A DNA stretch of 64,000 bases from Mesotaenium endlicherianum (taxonomy: Eukaryota; Streptophyta; Zygnematophyceae; Zygnematales; Mesotaeniaceae): contig WELA01010110.1 in assembly GCA_009602735.1 (NCBI GenBank), positions 419,734 through 483,733 on the forward strand, read 5' to 3'. The translations under genes were made by a program, and so were the position numbers. Shown in pieces: positions 1 to 14,929 of the stretch (position 1 is its first letter; every line of letters starts with the position of its first letter). Below the pieces are notes generated by a model, which saw nothing but the letters and a program-made list of their open reading frames with translations, was not told where the DNA came from and ran no database searches.

Positions 1-2
1 GG

Positions 3-2108
<2,106 letters not shown>

Positions 2109-4890
2109 ATGCTAGCTCAGCGGTAGCCAGTTCATAGCCACAAGGCATGGGTGTGGCAAGAATCTAATAATCGTTAACTAAGAGCAACATGAGATAATAA
2201 TTATCGGCCCCTGGGCACGGCATCCTGCGCACTTTCCACGTGAAAAACAATAATGTGGTCTCTGGGTGCATCAAACATTACCTCTTCTTGATAAGTAAAT
2301 GGGGTACTATCCCAATCGTTATGCCAAACGAGAAGATGTGCTCGGCCGTGTCAAAGATACAGGCAGAGCAATTGGAAGCAGCATGCTTGCGAGCTGTAGC
2401 AAGAGTCAACAAGTATGTGGGTAACATAATGGGCAGGGAACTTGTCCGTTTCCGAAACAGCGAACATGGAGGTATACCTGGTCTCCAAAGTCCAACATGA
2501 CGATCTGCGTGGATCAAGCCCCCAGTTTCCAATGATGGCATCTGTAGCTGCGATACTGGCATCAGTGACGTGGTTTTTGCACTGCTGGCCGATATTTACA
2601 TAATGCCCCTCCCCTCGACCAATCCTACTGTGCCAGGAGCTGTAAAACACCAGAGGACAAAAAGAAACACTTCCTACAATAAGTAATCTCTCATATCATG
2701 ATTTTTCTTCATGAAGCATTAGCTGGCACTGCTTGAGATTCACACCATTGATTAGTAGCTTCTGCTCAGTTGCCATAATCACATCGTAGAGGAGCTTAAA
2801 TTGACCAAGACTCCCCGTAACTTTCATCATGAATGCGCAAAAAGCTAGCCAACAGTGTGCAGTACTACTCACTTTACCATCAACTATGCCTCAATTGCGC
2901 CTCCTACATTCTGCTGACAATGCAACCTGAAGGATAGCTTGTGATATTGTCCTTTCACTCTCACATGTTGCTAAGAAGATATCAGTCACATGGTCTGAGA
3001 GTGGCAGGACGCTTGATCATTTCAAAACAAGCTCCATAAAATACAAAGTGGTGCTTCCAGAATTCACCTGGAAGATCTACTTGCTGAGTGGGGGTTGGTC
3101 GTGGCAGCTACGTGTAGTACCCTTATCTTCCATGAAATTCCTAGACCAGAGCAGCATGTGTGTCGAACTTCTAAAAGACGGCCTGCAATGGGTTTAATCA
3201 CGTAACTGGCGTTTACATAAATTATGTCAAGCAAGGCCGTCATTGCCTCCCTCTAAGACTTCATGTAAACTACTTTTTGTGCTGTTAAGCTGTCGAATAC
3301 ACATGGCAAACTAGACCAACAGATATTCAGCAAGTAGGAGACTAGTGAATACGCATAACCTTGAAGAACCTCAATGAGGACATACTTCCATCATCATCAT
3401 CCACCAGGTGGATCTCATCAATAGCAGGACTTTCGCTGGACAATTGATGATGGGGACGTCAATGAACACGGTGCTGGCACACAAGTTGGAAGACTCGAGA
3501 TAAATTGTTAATAGATATGGCAAGATGACATAGATCAGGCAAGGATGTCAATTGGGAGTGCTCACAATGAGCCTCACAAGCAAAACTATAGGATTCATTT
3601 TCTGACGAAGGTAGTTATGGAACGTCCACAAAAGAAAAACTGGATAATGGATCATTCTGAGTTTTGGATTCAGTAAAAACTTTCTGACAGCTTCGTCCGA
3701 GCAGGTATGTATTTTTTTCCTTGCTCCAAAACCTTGCATCGTTTCATATCATGTCGTCAATTTATTCCAGGTTGTTCCAGCTTGTTATTTGGTCGTCTCC
3801 GATTGTTATTGATTTATTTTGCCCCAGATCCCGCGACGTTTCAGAACACAGATCAGCCGCTGTAATTTTATAATGAGACTCATACTAAAATTTGCTATTG
3901 GTTCGTCCGTAATCTACGTTCAAAGCGGAAATGTTCACCAGCCCGTTGCACAAACTGCTGTAACTCGAGCGTAAATGTTCTCAATCAGGGCTAATGGATG
4001 CAGATGGATGCAGATGGGCAGCTCCAACATCAGGGGATGACGTGACGATATCTATGACACACAGTAACACATGCTCGCGAACGCTGTTCGAGCAGGTCCA
4101 TGGAAATCGGAATCACCAGGAACTACAGTCCGGAAGTCCATGCAAAGAAGGATTGCGATCTGATAACGGGTGAGAATTTCTGGAGAAGGATCACCCAGAG
4201 CTAGCTCACGTAACGCAATCTAGGCGAATCGACTGCAATGTATGAAATTGTATCGGAATTGTGCGGCTGTGTGCAGTTGGTGTGCGGCAGCAGCATGCAA
4301 GGCTCAACTCACTAGCAACCTGAGGCCCTCATGCACAGCCTACAGGGGGTGGCTCCAACAGTCATTAGGTGATGGTTCATGGACGTCAACTGGACTTTCT
4401 AAAAATGCCCAAGTACGCCAGCGTCTCGGCCAGCCACTCTTGACGCGGCCCCAGCCGCCCCCTAAAGATGAATTGCAGTACAGCCACAAAGTCGCCACAA
4501 AAGCGGACGAGTCAACATTCTGCTTCTGTACCATTCGAGATGCTTTCATGCCCATTCATGCCTATCTGGGTCGGACTCAATTTTCCGTGCCATGCCTACC
4601 GACTGTTGACCCCACCAGTCGATGTCACACGTTTAGCGCTTGAACCTTATACAAACCTGTCGGTGTAACAGCGCCCACCCCCAACCACTAGCAGCCAATC
4701 CCCCTGACTAGGGCCGTTCATATCATTTGAGGAGCTTCACCAAGGAGCTGAGTTTGGCATCAGCTCTTCGCACAACAAGGGCAAGGAAAGCCAGGGGAGG
4801 AGTAGTCAGGGGATCCTGCCTAAGCTTTGAGAGACCCCAAGGCTTCTTTCCTTGTCAACATCTCATCCCAACGATGCAAGCCCCAGCACA
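2109..4890. other. Stretch with no recognised gene
   Basis: About 2.8 kb upstream of the recognised beta-amylase exons. Only short, unconvincing open frames occur on either strand, and I recognise no protein motif or repeat family. It may hold the beta-amylase promoter, 5' UTR or a first exon, but nothing seen proves that. Confidence 0.4.
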
Positions 4891-5300
4891 CTATACGCCC
4901 ATGCAGGGGATGGGGAAGAAGGCACCTAAAGAGGAGGAGGTGACAACTATGGGCAGCAGTAGCAGCGAGACTCAACCATGAGGGAGTGACACTCAGTCCG
5001 ACAGGGCAGCCAGAAGGCGCTCGAGGTTCTGTCAAGGGGACGGTTGCAGGGCCCTCTAATCATAGAAAGGTGCCCATGGCCAATATCCTTCAACACCCCT
5101 CAGTAGACTCTTTTTTTGTTCGGGTTAGTGAGAAGATTGTGTTGGAGAGGGTTGAAGTTTTACTGCATTTCTCTAAGAGTCCTTGGATCTGACGTTTTTA
5201 TGGGGGACCAGTTGACAAAGCTGACGAAGCACCCTCTACTAACTCTAGGTCTACACCAAGATCTAGGTTCTCCGAGGAGTTCACTCGTGAATGTATTCTC
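4891..5300 (+). pseudogene. Degenerate C-terminal part of family 1 retrotransposon ORF3
   Basis: Translated on the plus strand, this reads EEEVTTMG, then DTQSDRAARRR, then KVPMANILQHPS. These match in order the C-terminal half of ORF3 in the intact copies (EEEDITWLG, ETQSDRADRR, HVPLAHVMQHPSGM). A stop codon (TGA) lies near 4979 and the end fades out near 5300. Orientation is opposite to the LTR that follows at 5363, so the locus is rearranged. Confidence 0.65.
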
Positions 5301-5362
5301 CAAGACATTTGACCAACCTTCAGTTTGTCTTGTTGAGGGTTTCTCTGTTTGTATACCACAAA

Positions 5363-6083
5363 TGAAATGAATCGACTTACCAAATAGGCAATTAACAATT
5401 AATAAAGATCTTTATATCAGCAAGTAATCTTTATGATATTTTCCGTTAACTGGTTAAACGGCAAAGGACGACACACTAGCAGTGAATAATACTCGTAAGT
5501 CAAATGCGAGTAAACTAGCATCAATAATGCAAATCAGTAAACTCATACATAAGCAAGGTTAAAAGGCAGTGCATATCAATGGCTTCTCGCCTTGGATTCA
5601 GATCTCTCTCAGTAAGCTGTACAAGAGAGTTGGCCTCGTTTCCGAATGCCGAACTCGAGAGCAATGCCTAGCATATGTACATGGAATGAGTTTACTGTTC
5701 AACGGCCAGTGCGATAGCACCGCCTACCAGGGAGTTAACCACGTTGGTAGGACCTCGGTTAACCAAATCCACCGCCATCTCCCATCATCCCGAATCGCCA
5801 TCCATCATAGGGATGTCATCTGGCCATTCATCTAGCATAACACACTTAGATGCATATCGAGGAAGTTTGCTGCTACCGAGTACGGAAGTCAGCTGGCTGT
5901 CACAGAATGGGTCAGCAAGCTGACTTAAGGTGACCTCAGCCTGCTACTTCGGGTCGAGTCATTAAACTGATATTAGATATAAAGTCCAGCAGACTGATCA
6001 TTAACTAGAGTTCAGCAGGCTGAACTCATATAACTCTATTATTTAAATGAATATTATGTCAACCAATATACTGATTCATTACA
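5363..6083 (-). repeat. Family 1 LTR, minus orientation
   Basis: A 721-bp LTR with the family's imperfect 11-bp terminal repeat (TGTAATGAATC against TGAAATGAATC). Its left flank is acaaa and its right flank ctctg, so it is not a simple solo LTR. The bases to its right continue directly into the interior of ORF3. Its U3 variants closely match those of the LTR at 32330-33050, whose left flank is ctctg, so the two look like the LTR pair of one element now separated. Confidence 0.85.
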
Positions 6084-6678
6084 CTCTGGCTATTTCCCTA
6101 GCAGCCCTCCTGTCTGCCCTGTCTGACTGGGTCTCCTTGCCTGAAGATGGGGTCAGTCCTCTGGCAGTCTCCAGCCAAGTGATATCCTCCTCTTCAGCGA
6201 GTTGCTGCATGGCCAACCCCGTCTTCTCCCTTGTAGGGGATGTGGCAGGCGTCAGGATCACGGCGGGGCTAGTGTCCTCCTCCTCGCCTTCCTCCTCGTC
6301 TTCCTCTGACTCCTCCTCCTCTCCGTCCCCGGGTTCCTCTGAGACTTCTGGGGTCTCTTCTGTCAGCTGCTCCAGCTCTTCCCGAGAAAAAGAATATCCT
6401 ACTGACCTTCCCCTTCTGGGTGCTGGTGGGGGCTGCTGAGTCTGGACCGCATAGAGGTCCTTTTCCCCCTGCTTACTTGCCCATTTGGCACAAGCATGCT
6501 TTCCTTTGGAGAATGACTCTCGGGCTCTGCTTCTGTCCCCCTGCATCTCCTGGCTCATGCAGTCTCTGACTCCATCCAATCTTGGATCCCAAGCCGCAAT
6601 GTGAGGGGGCAACACTATGTTCCCCTTTAGGTCTGTTAAGAAATCCTCATCCGTCGCCCTGTCATTCTGCCGGTCCCT
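6084..6678 (-). pseudogene. ORF3 of element B, C-terminal half (continued from 15685-16480)
   Basis: Reads from PPHIAAWDPRL through FSKGKHA, GRSVGYSF and a long Glu/Asp run to ETQSDRADRRAAREIAR, parallel to the intact minus-strand ORF3 at 33136-34794. It is separated from its N-terminal half by the insertion of element 1. The final ORF3 segment (the region of HVPLA and QHPSGM) is missing here because an LTR adjoins at 6083. Confidence 0.8.
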
Positions 6679-7393
6679 TGTAATGGATCAGTATATTAGT
6701 GGATATAATATTCATTTAAATATAATTATGTTCAGCCTGCTGAACTTCAGTTAATAGTTAGTCTGCTGGACTTTACATAATTATCAGTTTAATGACTCAG
6801 TCGAAAGCAGCAGGCTAAAAGTCCATATAAGTCAGCTTGCTGACACATTCTTTGACAGCAAGCTGACTTCCGTACCCGGTAGCAGCGAACTGCCTTGATA
6901 TGCATCTAAGTGCGATATGCTAGATAAATAGCCAGATGACATCCCTATGATGGATGGCTATTCGGGATGATGGGAGATGGCGGTGGATTTGGTTAACCGA
7001 GGTCCTACCAACGTGGTTAACTCCCGGGTAGGCGGTGCCATCGCACTGACCGTTGAACAGTAAACTCATTCCATGTACATATGCTAGGCATTGCCCTCGA
7101 GTTCGGCATTCGGAAACGAGGCCAACTCTCTTGTACAGCTTACTGAGAGAGATCTGAATCCAAGGCGAGAAGCCATTGATACGCACTGTCTTCTAAACTT
7201 GCTTATGTATGAGTTTACTGATTTACATGATTGATGCTAGTTTACTCTCATTTAACTGACGAGTATTATTCACTGCTAGTGCGCTGTCCTTTTGCCGTTA
7301 AAACAGTTAACTGAAAATGCCATAAAGATTACTTGCTGATATAAAGATCTTCATTAATTGTTAATCGCCTATTTGGTAAGTTGATGTATTTCA
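6679..7393 (+). repeat. 5' LTR of element 1
   Basis: 715 bp, starting TGTAATGGATC and ending GATGTATTTCA, directly followed by the PBS. It contains the family's U3 cluster of CAGC-N2-GCTG dyads and, near the end, a splice-donor-like TTTG^GTAAGT. Confidence 0.9.
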
Positions 7394-7394
7394 G

Positions 7395-7406
7395 TGGTAT
7401 CGGAGC
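7395..7406 (+). promoter_or_regulatory. Primer-binding site, initiator tRNA-Met type
   Basis: TGGTATCGGAGC begins one base after the LTR. The usual plant initiator-Met PBS is TGGTATCAGAGC, so one base differs. The same variant is present in the other family 1 copies. Confidence 0.85.
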
Positions 7407-7427
7407 AGTTATCACAGTCTTCTTTGT

Positions 7428-8906
7428 ATGGTAAGGACAAGGTCTCAAACTAGCAACTCCCGAGACATGGAGAACCAGGATAACGAGAATGTCGAAAACC
7501 AGGCGGAAAGCCATGTAGCGGGAAACCGTACCTATTCGGAAGCAGTAGCGGATACTGCAGCTAGGGAGGCAGCGGATGAGGCAGCTGCTATTGCCTCAGT
7601 CGCAGCTCAGCAAGCTGAGGAGGAGATAGCCAGACTAGAAGCTGAACAAGTAGCAAAGGCCGCTGAAGATATACAAAGGAGGGAAGGACAGCCAGCTGAC
7701 GAGCGCACTGTTGAAGAACTTATGGCATCAAGGGCCAATGTTCTGAACCCACCTCCTGCCGTACAACTCAATGTACCCCTAGGTCAAATACTTGACCGGC
7801 TGAATGCGGCAGGACTTGCTGCTGCAGGAGCAAGAGGGATTGTTGAGGACACTACTCAGCGAGTAGATGCCAATGCTGCTGCTGCATTTGCTAATCTACC
7901 ACCCCAAAATGTAGACTTGGGAGCATTGTTCGTTCAGATGCAGTCGCAAATGGCGACCATGTATCAGTCCCAACAGGAGGACAAAAGAATCATAATGTCC
8001 CTACTGCGGGACAGAGACCAACTGGGGTCCCACACCACTAGTAGTGGTGGCCGAGGGCCTAGTAAGCCCAAGCCCAAACCACCCCAGGACTATGATCCTG
8101 AGGGAAACAGAAAATATTACCTGATCAAGTTTCTCGCGGATGTTGAGCAGTGGCTGGAGAACTACCCAGAACTGCAAGATCACGAGAAGGTCAGGCACAC
8201 CGGTGCGCTACTGAAAGGCAGTGCCGCAGACTGGTGGCTTTACTGGAAGGAAGAGCGTAAGGCTCGGCAACTCGGTGACCCTACGTGGGTAGAGTTTGTC
8301 GAGAAGTTGCATGAGAAGTTTGATGTCATCAACCAGCAGGAGAAAGCTATCTATGCGATGATCTCCCTGACACTGAAGCAGACCACTTCAGTTGCTGAGT
8401 TTGCTCAAAAGTTCCAAGAGAACATGATGAAGCAGCCGGATTTGCCAGAACGGTATAGGATAGCATACTTCAGGTATGGCTTGAAATCCGAGGTCTCTGG
8501 TCATTTTGCTGAGAAAAAGTATGAGAAACTGGCTGACTTGATCCAGGATGCTGACGCCTGGGATCAGCAGCAGTTCAATCACAAGCGCCAGAGTAACGCT
8601 TTGGTGTCTAAGATTGTCAAAAAGCCCCACGGTTCCTACAATGCAGTTGAAGGAGATCGGGCTGACGATGATCAGGGTGATGAATATGAGTATGAGTACA
8701 ATGCTATTCAGTCTAGAGGTAGAGGTGGTCCCTCTCGAGGTGGCTATGGAAGGGGTGGTGGTAGGACTAAGCCAAGACCAGCCTCAGCAAATTCTACTAG
8801 CTACCATTGTCAGCAGAAAGGCCACTACAGAGAACAGTGTCCGGTCAAGCACCTGCCTAAGGTCGAGAGAAAAGACCAGCCTTTAAAAGACAGCAACAGT
8901 CAGTAA
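7428..8906 (+). CDS. gag: Gag of element 1 (matrix/capsid/nucleocapsid), 492 aa
   Basis: Structural protein that packages the element RNA. The N-terminal third is Ala/Glu-rich and probably coiled coil. A retrotransposon Gag/capsid domain lies at about residues 220-390 ([24 protein letters not shown]). An Arg/Gly-rich stretch and a zinc knuckle end the protein. In this copy the knuckle reads [14 protein letters not shown]: the first Cys of the CX2CX4HX4C motif, present in the intact copy, is Ser, so the knuckle is probably impaired. The frame is otherwise open. The stop lies within a hairpin that forms the frameshift signal into pol. Confidence 0.9.
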   Translation: MVRTRSQTSNSRDMENQDNENVENQAESHVAGNRTYSEAVADTAAREAADEAAAIASVAAQQAEEEIARLEAEQVAKAAEDIQRREGQPADERTVEELMASRANVLNPPPAVQLNVPLGQILDRLNAAGLAAAGARGIVEDTTQRVDANAAAAFANLPPQNVDLGALFVQMQSQMATMYQSQQEDKRIIMSLLRDRDQLGSHTTSSGGRGPSKPKPKPPQDYDPEGNRKYYLIKFLADVEQWLENYPELQDHEKVRHTGALLKGSAADWWLYWKEERKARQLGDPTWVEFVEKLHEKFDVINQQEKAIYAMISLTLKQTTSVAEFAQKFQENMMKQPDLPERYRIAYFRYGLKSEVSGHFAEKKYEKLADLIQDADAWDQQQFNHKRQSNALVSKIVKKPHGSYNAVEGDRADDDQGDEYEYEYNAIQSRGRGGPSRGGYGRGGGRTKPRPASANSTSYHCQQKGHYREQCPVKHLPKVERKDQPLKDSNSQ

Positions 8907-8923
8907 TCCAGTCTACTGACTGT
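8882..8923 (+). promoter_or_regulatory. Programmed -1 ribosomal frameshift signal between gag and pol
   Basis: The heptamer T_TTA_AAA (8882-8888) is in the gag frame as X_XXY_YYZ. After a 7-base spacer comes a perfect 10-bp stem, ACAGTCAGTA (8896-8905) with TACTGACTGT (8914-8923), and an 8-base loop. The gag stop TAA (8904-8906) overlaps the stem. Pol is in the -1 frame and is open from the heptamer onward. Identical parts occur in the other two family 1 copies that reach this region. Confidence 0.8.
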
Positions 8924-11900
8924 GAGGATGCTAGAGATAGTGAGTCGTCACTAGCTGCCCTCGTAGCAGGTATTATGGGTCCTGCTGAACTGGATTCACT
9001 ATGCATGCCTGACAAACAGATAAAGGAGACCATCAGTAATATAGACGTCCAGAGAGTGCACACTCTGGATGCTCTTGTTCCACCTGATGTCCAACATTTC
9101 TTTGCTACGTCAGGAGAACAATGCGAAAGTCAGGAAAAGACAGTCCCCCCTATCCTACTGCATTGCATGATTGCAGGTAGGAAGGTGAGGGCATTTGTTG
9201 ACGGAGGGGCGTCACATACTTTTATCCACAAGGACTTAGTTAAGCGGCTAAGGCTGCCTACTGTCACCCAAGGGAATAGAAAAATATTCCTTGGAGATGC
9301 CTCAAGTATCCCGGGAGGAGTTATAACCAAGCCTATTGAGGTCCAGTTAGGTTCTGGCATTGCAGTTCTAACTGAAACGCTTACATTTGAGGTACTCAAC
9401 ACTGGCTTTTATGATCTCGTGCTAGGCAGGTCCTGGCTTAATAGACATCAAGCTGAAGTGTGTTGGAGCAGAGGTACAGTTAAAGTGAGAGGAGCCAGTG
9501 CTGGGCAGACTCACTTGGCACCCACCAGTGCTCTTCCTCTTGTCCTGTGTGGATGGCAAATGAAGGAAAAGAAGAGGCTTCCAGAAGGATGCAAGTTGCT
9601 GAATGCAATGGAGTTCGTCAAAAGCTGGAACCAGAAGGAAGACAGAATGTTCTGTCTGCTGCTAAGAGAGGTACCTCCGCAACCTGAAGAAGTGGTTGAG
9701 AAAAAGGTACACCCTCCGAAGCACCCTACTGCTGCAAACATTGTTGCTCAGTACACGGACGTGTTTAATATGCCTCCAGGACTACCCCCTAAGCGGGAAG
9801 TAGATCATAGGATTGATCTATTACCTAATAGCCAGCCACCCTGGCAACGCACGTATGGCTTGTCTTATTTGGAGAGTGAGGAGTTGAAAACACAGATTGC
9901 AGAGCTGGAGGAAAATGGTTACATTTCTCCCAGTAAATCACCGTACGGCGCACCTATCCTATTTGTTAAGAAAAAGGATGGCAGTATGCGGATGTGTGTG
10001 GATTACAGAGCCCTGAACAGAATTACAGTAAAGAACAAGTATGCTTTACCCAGAATCGAGGACTTGCTTGATACCCTGTCTGGTGCTAAGGTGTTCAGTA
10101 AGATAGATCTCAAGAGTGGTTATCATCAAATCAGAATTGCTGAGGGGGATGAACACAAGACTGCTTTCCGCACACGTTATGGACACTATGAGTTCAACGT
10201 GATGCCATTTGGACTGACTAACGCTCCTGCTACCTTTATGGGTGCTATGAATGACATTTTCAGACCTTATTTGGATAAGTTTGTGCAAGTTTTCCTGGAT
10301 GATATTTTAATTTTCTCTAAAGATGAAGCTCAGCACACTAAACACTTAAAAACAGTCCTGGACACTCTGCGGAAATATCACTTATATGCTAAAATGAACA
10401 AGTGTGATTTCTTAAAGGAAAGTATTAAATTCTTAGGCCACGTTGTCAGTAAGGAAGGCATCAGTGTGGACCCTAAGAAAGTCCAGACCATACGGGACTG
10501 GCCAGTACCACAGTCTGTCTCTGAAGTTTGATCCTTCCTCGGGTTGGCTAACTACTATAAGAGATTTATTGAGAACTTCCACAAAGGCCAATAAATAGAC
10601 TGACCTTACTAAGAAAGACATCGAGTATGTGTGGGGGGAAGAGCAGCGGGCTGCCTTCCGGACCCTTAAAGATGCCCTTTGTTCCGCCCCAGAGCTATCC
10701 ATGTATGACACCAGCAAACCGGTGCAGGTGGTTACTGATGCCTCTAATTTTGCCATGGGTGCTATTTTGTTGCAGCTTGCTGACAAAACCACAAAGGATG
10801 GTAAGGTACGGCAGAAGTGGCATCCTGTGTTGTATGAGTCTATGAAATTTAATCCAGCGGAGATTAATTACTCAGTGCATGATAAAGAGCTGCTAGCTAT
10901 CATTCATGTACTCAAACAGTGGAGAGCATACTTACATGGTAAAGCTTTTAAGGTGATTACAGATCATCTAGCTCTGACCCACTTTCAGAAGAAGTCCAAG
11001 CTGTCGAGGAGGGAGAACCGCTGGAGCCAGATGCTGCAGCAGTTGCAAGTCCAGATCGACTACAAACCAGGGAAGTTGAATCCTGCTGATGCACTCTCTA
11101 GAAGACCTGACTTGCAAGAAAGGAACTTTAGTCAGCATACTGTAGATAAAGTCCTGTGTGCACTCACTTCACTAAAGGTGAAAAAGTCCTTCCTTGAACA
11201 ACTTAGGAAAGCCTACCTTTCTGACCCAACATTTGAGCCCAGCCCCACTACTGGTGTGTGTCGTGCTACTGCACTCGGGTATAAGCTCAAGGGAGGGGTC
11301 TGGGTGACTGAAACCACTTCAGGCAGGCTGAAGCTGGTCATTCCTAATAATTTGGAAATAAGGTCTCTCTTACTGAGTCAAGCTCATGACAGTCTCCTGG
11401 GTGGACATTTGGGGCAGGCCAAAACTGTTGGCAAACTGGCAAAACATTATCATTGGGAGGGGTTACCCCGGGAGGTCTTGAAATATGTCAAGTCCTGTGA
11501 CCAGTGTCAGAGAAATAAGTCTCGGCACACACCACCCGGAGGTCTCTTGCAACCGCTACCCATCCCAGCGGGACGCTGGGAAACTATATCCATGGACTGG
11601 GTGGTCTCACTACCAAGAACTGCCAACGGGCATGATTCAATACTGGTAGTCGTGGATAAACTGACAAAAATGGTCATTTTTATCCCCACAACTGTCAAAG
11701 TGACTGCACTCGAAACAGCGAGACAGTTTTACAACCATGTAGTATGCCAACATGGGCTCCCTTCTAATATCATCTCAGACAGAGACTCAAAATTCACCTC
11801 TAAGTTCTGGAGAGCTTTAATGGGGTTAATGGGAGTCAAACAGCTGCTCAGCACAGCAAACCACCCTCAGACTGATGGGCAGACTGAAAGAACTAACCGA

Positions 11901-12689
11901 GTTCTGCAGGAGGTGCTGAGAGCATATATTAACCAAAAACAAGATAATTGGGATGACCTGTTGCCTCAAATTCAGTTTGCGGTCAACAGTGCGGTGCACG
12001 CGTCAACGGGCAAAACTCCTTTTGAACTCAGCCTGGGTAGAGTCCCTAAGTCTCCTCTAGATGTGCTAGGGGAATCTTTAACTCACCCTGAAGGGATTGA
12101 CAACCCGGTCTCCCTCCAGTTAACTCAGGAGTTTGCTGACACCCTGTCAGAAGTCCAACGAAACTTGCACACGGCCCAAGAAAACCAACAAAAATACGCT
12201 AATCAACACCGTCGGGAACTGACATTTTCCAAGGGGGATTTAGTCAAACTGCATTCTCAGCACCTGTACCTCCCTGGTGTGGTCAAGAAAAAGCTTGGCC
12301 CTGTCTGGGTCGGTCCATATTCGGTGGTCCGTCGTGTCGGTCAGAATGCTTACAAACTGAACATGTCAGCTGAATACAAGGGGCACCCGGTCTTTAATGT
12401 CTCCTTCCTGGAACCGTACATCAAAGGTGATACACTGTTCACAGGTCGGTTCCCTGTCCAACCGGGACCGGTCCCCGCTGTCCGGGACGGCGACCCTGAG
12501 GAATATGAGGTCGATGAGATTTTAGACGCTCGCTCGGTCCGTCGATCGTCTAAATATGTCATGAAATACCTCATCCGATGGAAGGGTTACGATGCCTCTG
12601 GGGACACTTGGGAGTTTAAGGACCACTTGACCAATGCCAAAGGAGCGTTGACACGGTTTCACCTTCGGGCCGCTGGAGTCCCTCCATAA
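8888..12689 (+). pseudogene. pol: Pol of element 1 (protease, RT, RNase H, integrase, chromodomain), broken
   Basis: Domains in order: protease with [12 protein letters not shown] with [10 protein letters not shown]; RNase H with TDASNFAMGAIL; integrase with an HH-CC zinc finger and D,D,E core; and a C-terminal chromodomain ([17 protein letters not shown]). It differs from the intact pol at 38770-42573 by an Arg codon changed to TGA (10529-10531), a 2-base deletion near 10577 and a TAG near 10596, all within the RT/RNase H connection. The second half stays open to 12689. The copy cannot make a full Pol. Confidence 0.92.
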
Positions 12690-13108
12690 CTGTCATTTCA
12701 GTTGACACGGAAAGGTGATTGGCGGTCCTGTCTCCATTTCAGTTGGAGGGGAAAATATATGACAGTTAGTGAGCGAGAGCGATAAAAGAACAGTTACGTG
12801 AACCCTAAGTGTCAATAGTGACAGAGGGGACAGCCTGGCCCACATAAAGCACCTTACGTGAACCTTAAGTGTCAACATAGTGACAGAGGGGACAGCCTGG
12901 CCCACATAAAGCACCTTGAGCTGAAGGAAAAAGGGCCTAGCATAACACTACATCGCTTAATTCACCCTAAAACACACGCATACGTTTATGTGTAGCGCAT
13001 CGCAACTACGTCAACTTTTAGCAATCATCCTGTAAGGTAAACAGCAGCGAAGTCACTATACTAATACTAACATACTTCCTGCAATCCCTATGACAAAGGT
13101 CCATATCC

Positions 13109-13139
13109 TACTAACTTGTGCCCTGGTTACATGTGCAGG
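13109..13139 (+). promoter_or_regulatory. Candidate branch point and 3' splice site in front of ORF3
   Basis: TACTAAC at 13109-13115 is followed 23 bases later by GTGCAG^G (AG at 13137-13138) and then at once by the ORF3 ATG at 13140. The same arrangement is found in front of both diverged ORF3 types. Inferred function: acceptor for a spliced ORF3 mRNA. Confidence 0.55.
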
Positions 13140-14816
13140 ATGGCGCCCACCACACAAAAGGAGGACAGAAAGCGCAAGGCAGAAGAAGCCAGGAGGACAA
13201 TGGAGCAATACCAGAAGGAGCTGGCGGCGACGTCCCTCACCAGGAGAGAACAAGAAAGGGTCCGCAAACAACAAGAGGCGGCAGAAGAGGCACAGAGGAA
13301 GAAGGATCAGGAAGCGGAAAACCTCAGGAAGGCTGAGGAGGAGAGACAGAAGAAACAGCAAGAAGAAGCGGCAGCGGCAGAAGAGGAGAAAAGAAAAAAG
13401 ATTGAAGCGGACAGGCAGAAGAGCTTGGCCACTTAAAGGTATACTGTGGTGGGTGGCCAAAACTTCGGTAACCTGAAGGAAGCATTGCTGGCAGCCCAGG
13501 AGATGAACAGGCTGGAACAGACAACACTGCTACAGAAGGAAGGAGCTACAGCACTGGACAGGTACATCGAGACACACACCGGCGTGGTCCTTTACGAAGA
13601 TTATGCTAAGATGGTGGGCTATACAGCAGAGCAGGCCCGGTATCTCGCAGATGATTCAGAGGACAAGCCGGTCCCCATACCGGGAATAGTGGGAGATCAG
13701 AGACTCATCCGGATGGTGAGCATGCGGCCCGATAGCTTTAAGGATACGGTATTCTACCTCACACTCCTGCCAGCTTACAATGAAGTTGAGAGAAGGAGCT
13801 GGGAGTACTTGGCCAGGGAAGCAGGACAGCAGATGTTCTCTCCCCACTGGTTCCCGTGTAAACTGAGGAAGGCTGAGCACGGACCCCAGTACTACCAGCA
13901 GCCAACAGACTGGAGGTGGATGACCGTCACAAATAAGAAGCAGGAGTGTGACCGAGCCCAACCGGATGACTTCCACTATGGCCTAGACGGCTATCTCATC
14001 CTACCACCTCACATTGCCCCTTGGGACCCCAGGCTGAATGGATGCCTGAGCAATATGAATGCAGAGACCAAGGAACATAGGAGGAGGGGAAGAGAGTACT
14101 TCTCTAAGGGAAAGCATGCCTTTGTCAAATGGGCAAAGAATGCAGGCCGGATAGATATCAGTAGGCTGAAGGCCAAGCAACCTCCAGCGCGCCCTAAGAA
14201 AGGGAGGTCGGTAGACTACTCCATGTCTACTAGGGAGCAGGACGACTTAGTGAACGAGACCCCTACTCTCTCCGAGGAGGAGGATGAGGAAGATGAGGAA
14301 GAAGAACAAGGCAGAGGAGAAGCATCAGCAGCAGGTACTCGGGATACCCAGGGACAGGCAGTGGCACTTCCTAAAGAACCACAATCGGGTGTTTGGAATG
14401 TGATCCCCGTTATGGCAACAACTGGACCCCGCGCTCGCTCCCCCAGTCCACCTGCCCAAGCAGGGGAAGAAGCTGATCTGACTGTACTGGGCAGCAGACA
14501 CAGACAAAAATCCCCAGAGGACAGGGGTGCCAGAAGAGGGACACGCGGGTGGGCCAGAGGTATGCCAGCCTCCCCCTCCGCTCAGGGGCATGTACCTCTA
14601 GCCAATGTATTTCAGCATCCTACTGGAATGCCTGTCTATGTGGGAATCAACACCCAAATAGTTGAAGAGCAAGCCACCATCCTCCGTTCTCCTCGAGGTC
14701 CAACTTTAGAGCAAACAGGGTTCTTTAGAAGGCCAGCTGACAGACCTAGAGGGCTGTCCAGATCTAGGTCCAGATCTCCGTCTCCTGACCCTGAAGCCCC
14801 AGGAACAACCCCTTAA
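13140..14816 (+). pseudogene. ORF3 of element 1, type A, with one nonsense codon
   Basis: Same reading frame and content as the intact 558-aa ORF3 at 42841-44517. A TAC Tyr codon has become TAA at 13434-13436, right after the coiled coil, which would leave only the first 98 residues. No function is known to me. See the intact copy for the domain description. Confidence 0.85.
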
Positions 14817-14894
14817 GGTGACACGCTGAAGAGGCAGTCAGTAAGGGAGGCTGGTCAGGTTCAGTTCCCTTATTTAAAATTTCTGCAGTTTAAT

Positions 14895-14929
14895 GTTGTC
14901 GAGGCGACAACAAGTTAAGTTGGAGGGAT
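14895..14929 (+). promoter_or_regulatory. Conserved hairpin and polypurine tract before the 3' LTR
   Basis: GTTGTCG-AGG-CGACAAC (14895-14911) is a perfect 7-bp stem with a 3-base loop. A short purine tract, GGAGGGA, abuts the 3' LTR. The tract is the expected plus-strand primer. The hairpin's role is unknown. Confidence 0.7.

Noticed and set aside
4242-4643. 133-codon plus-strand frame
   Set aside because: No motif, no homologous copy in the window and no splice or promoter support. Treated as chance.
13118-13336. Alternative frames over the ORF3 coiled coil
   Set aside because: Low-complexity purine-rich DNA stays open in several frames. Only the ORF3 frame continues into the conserved core.
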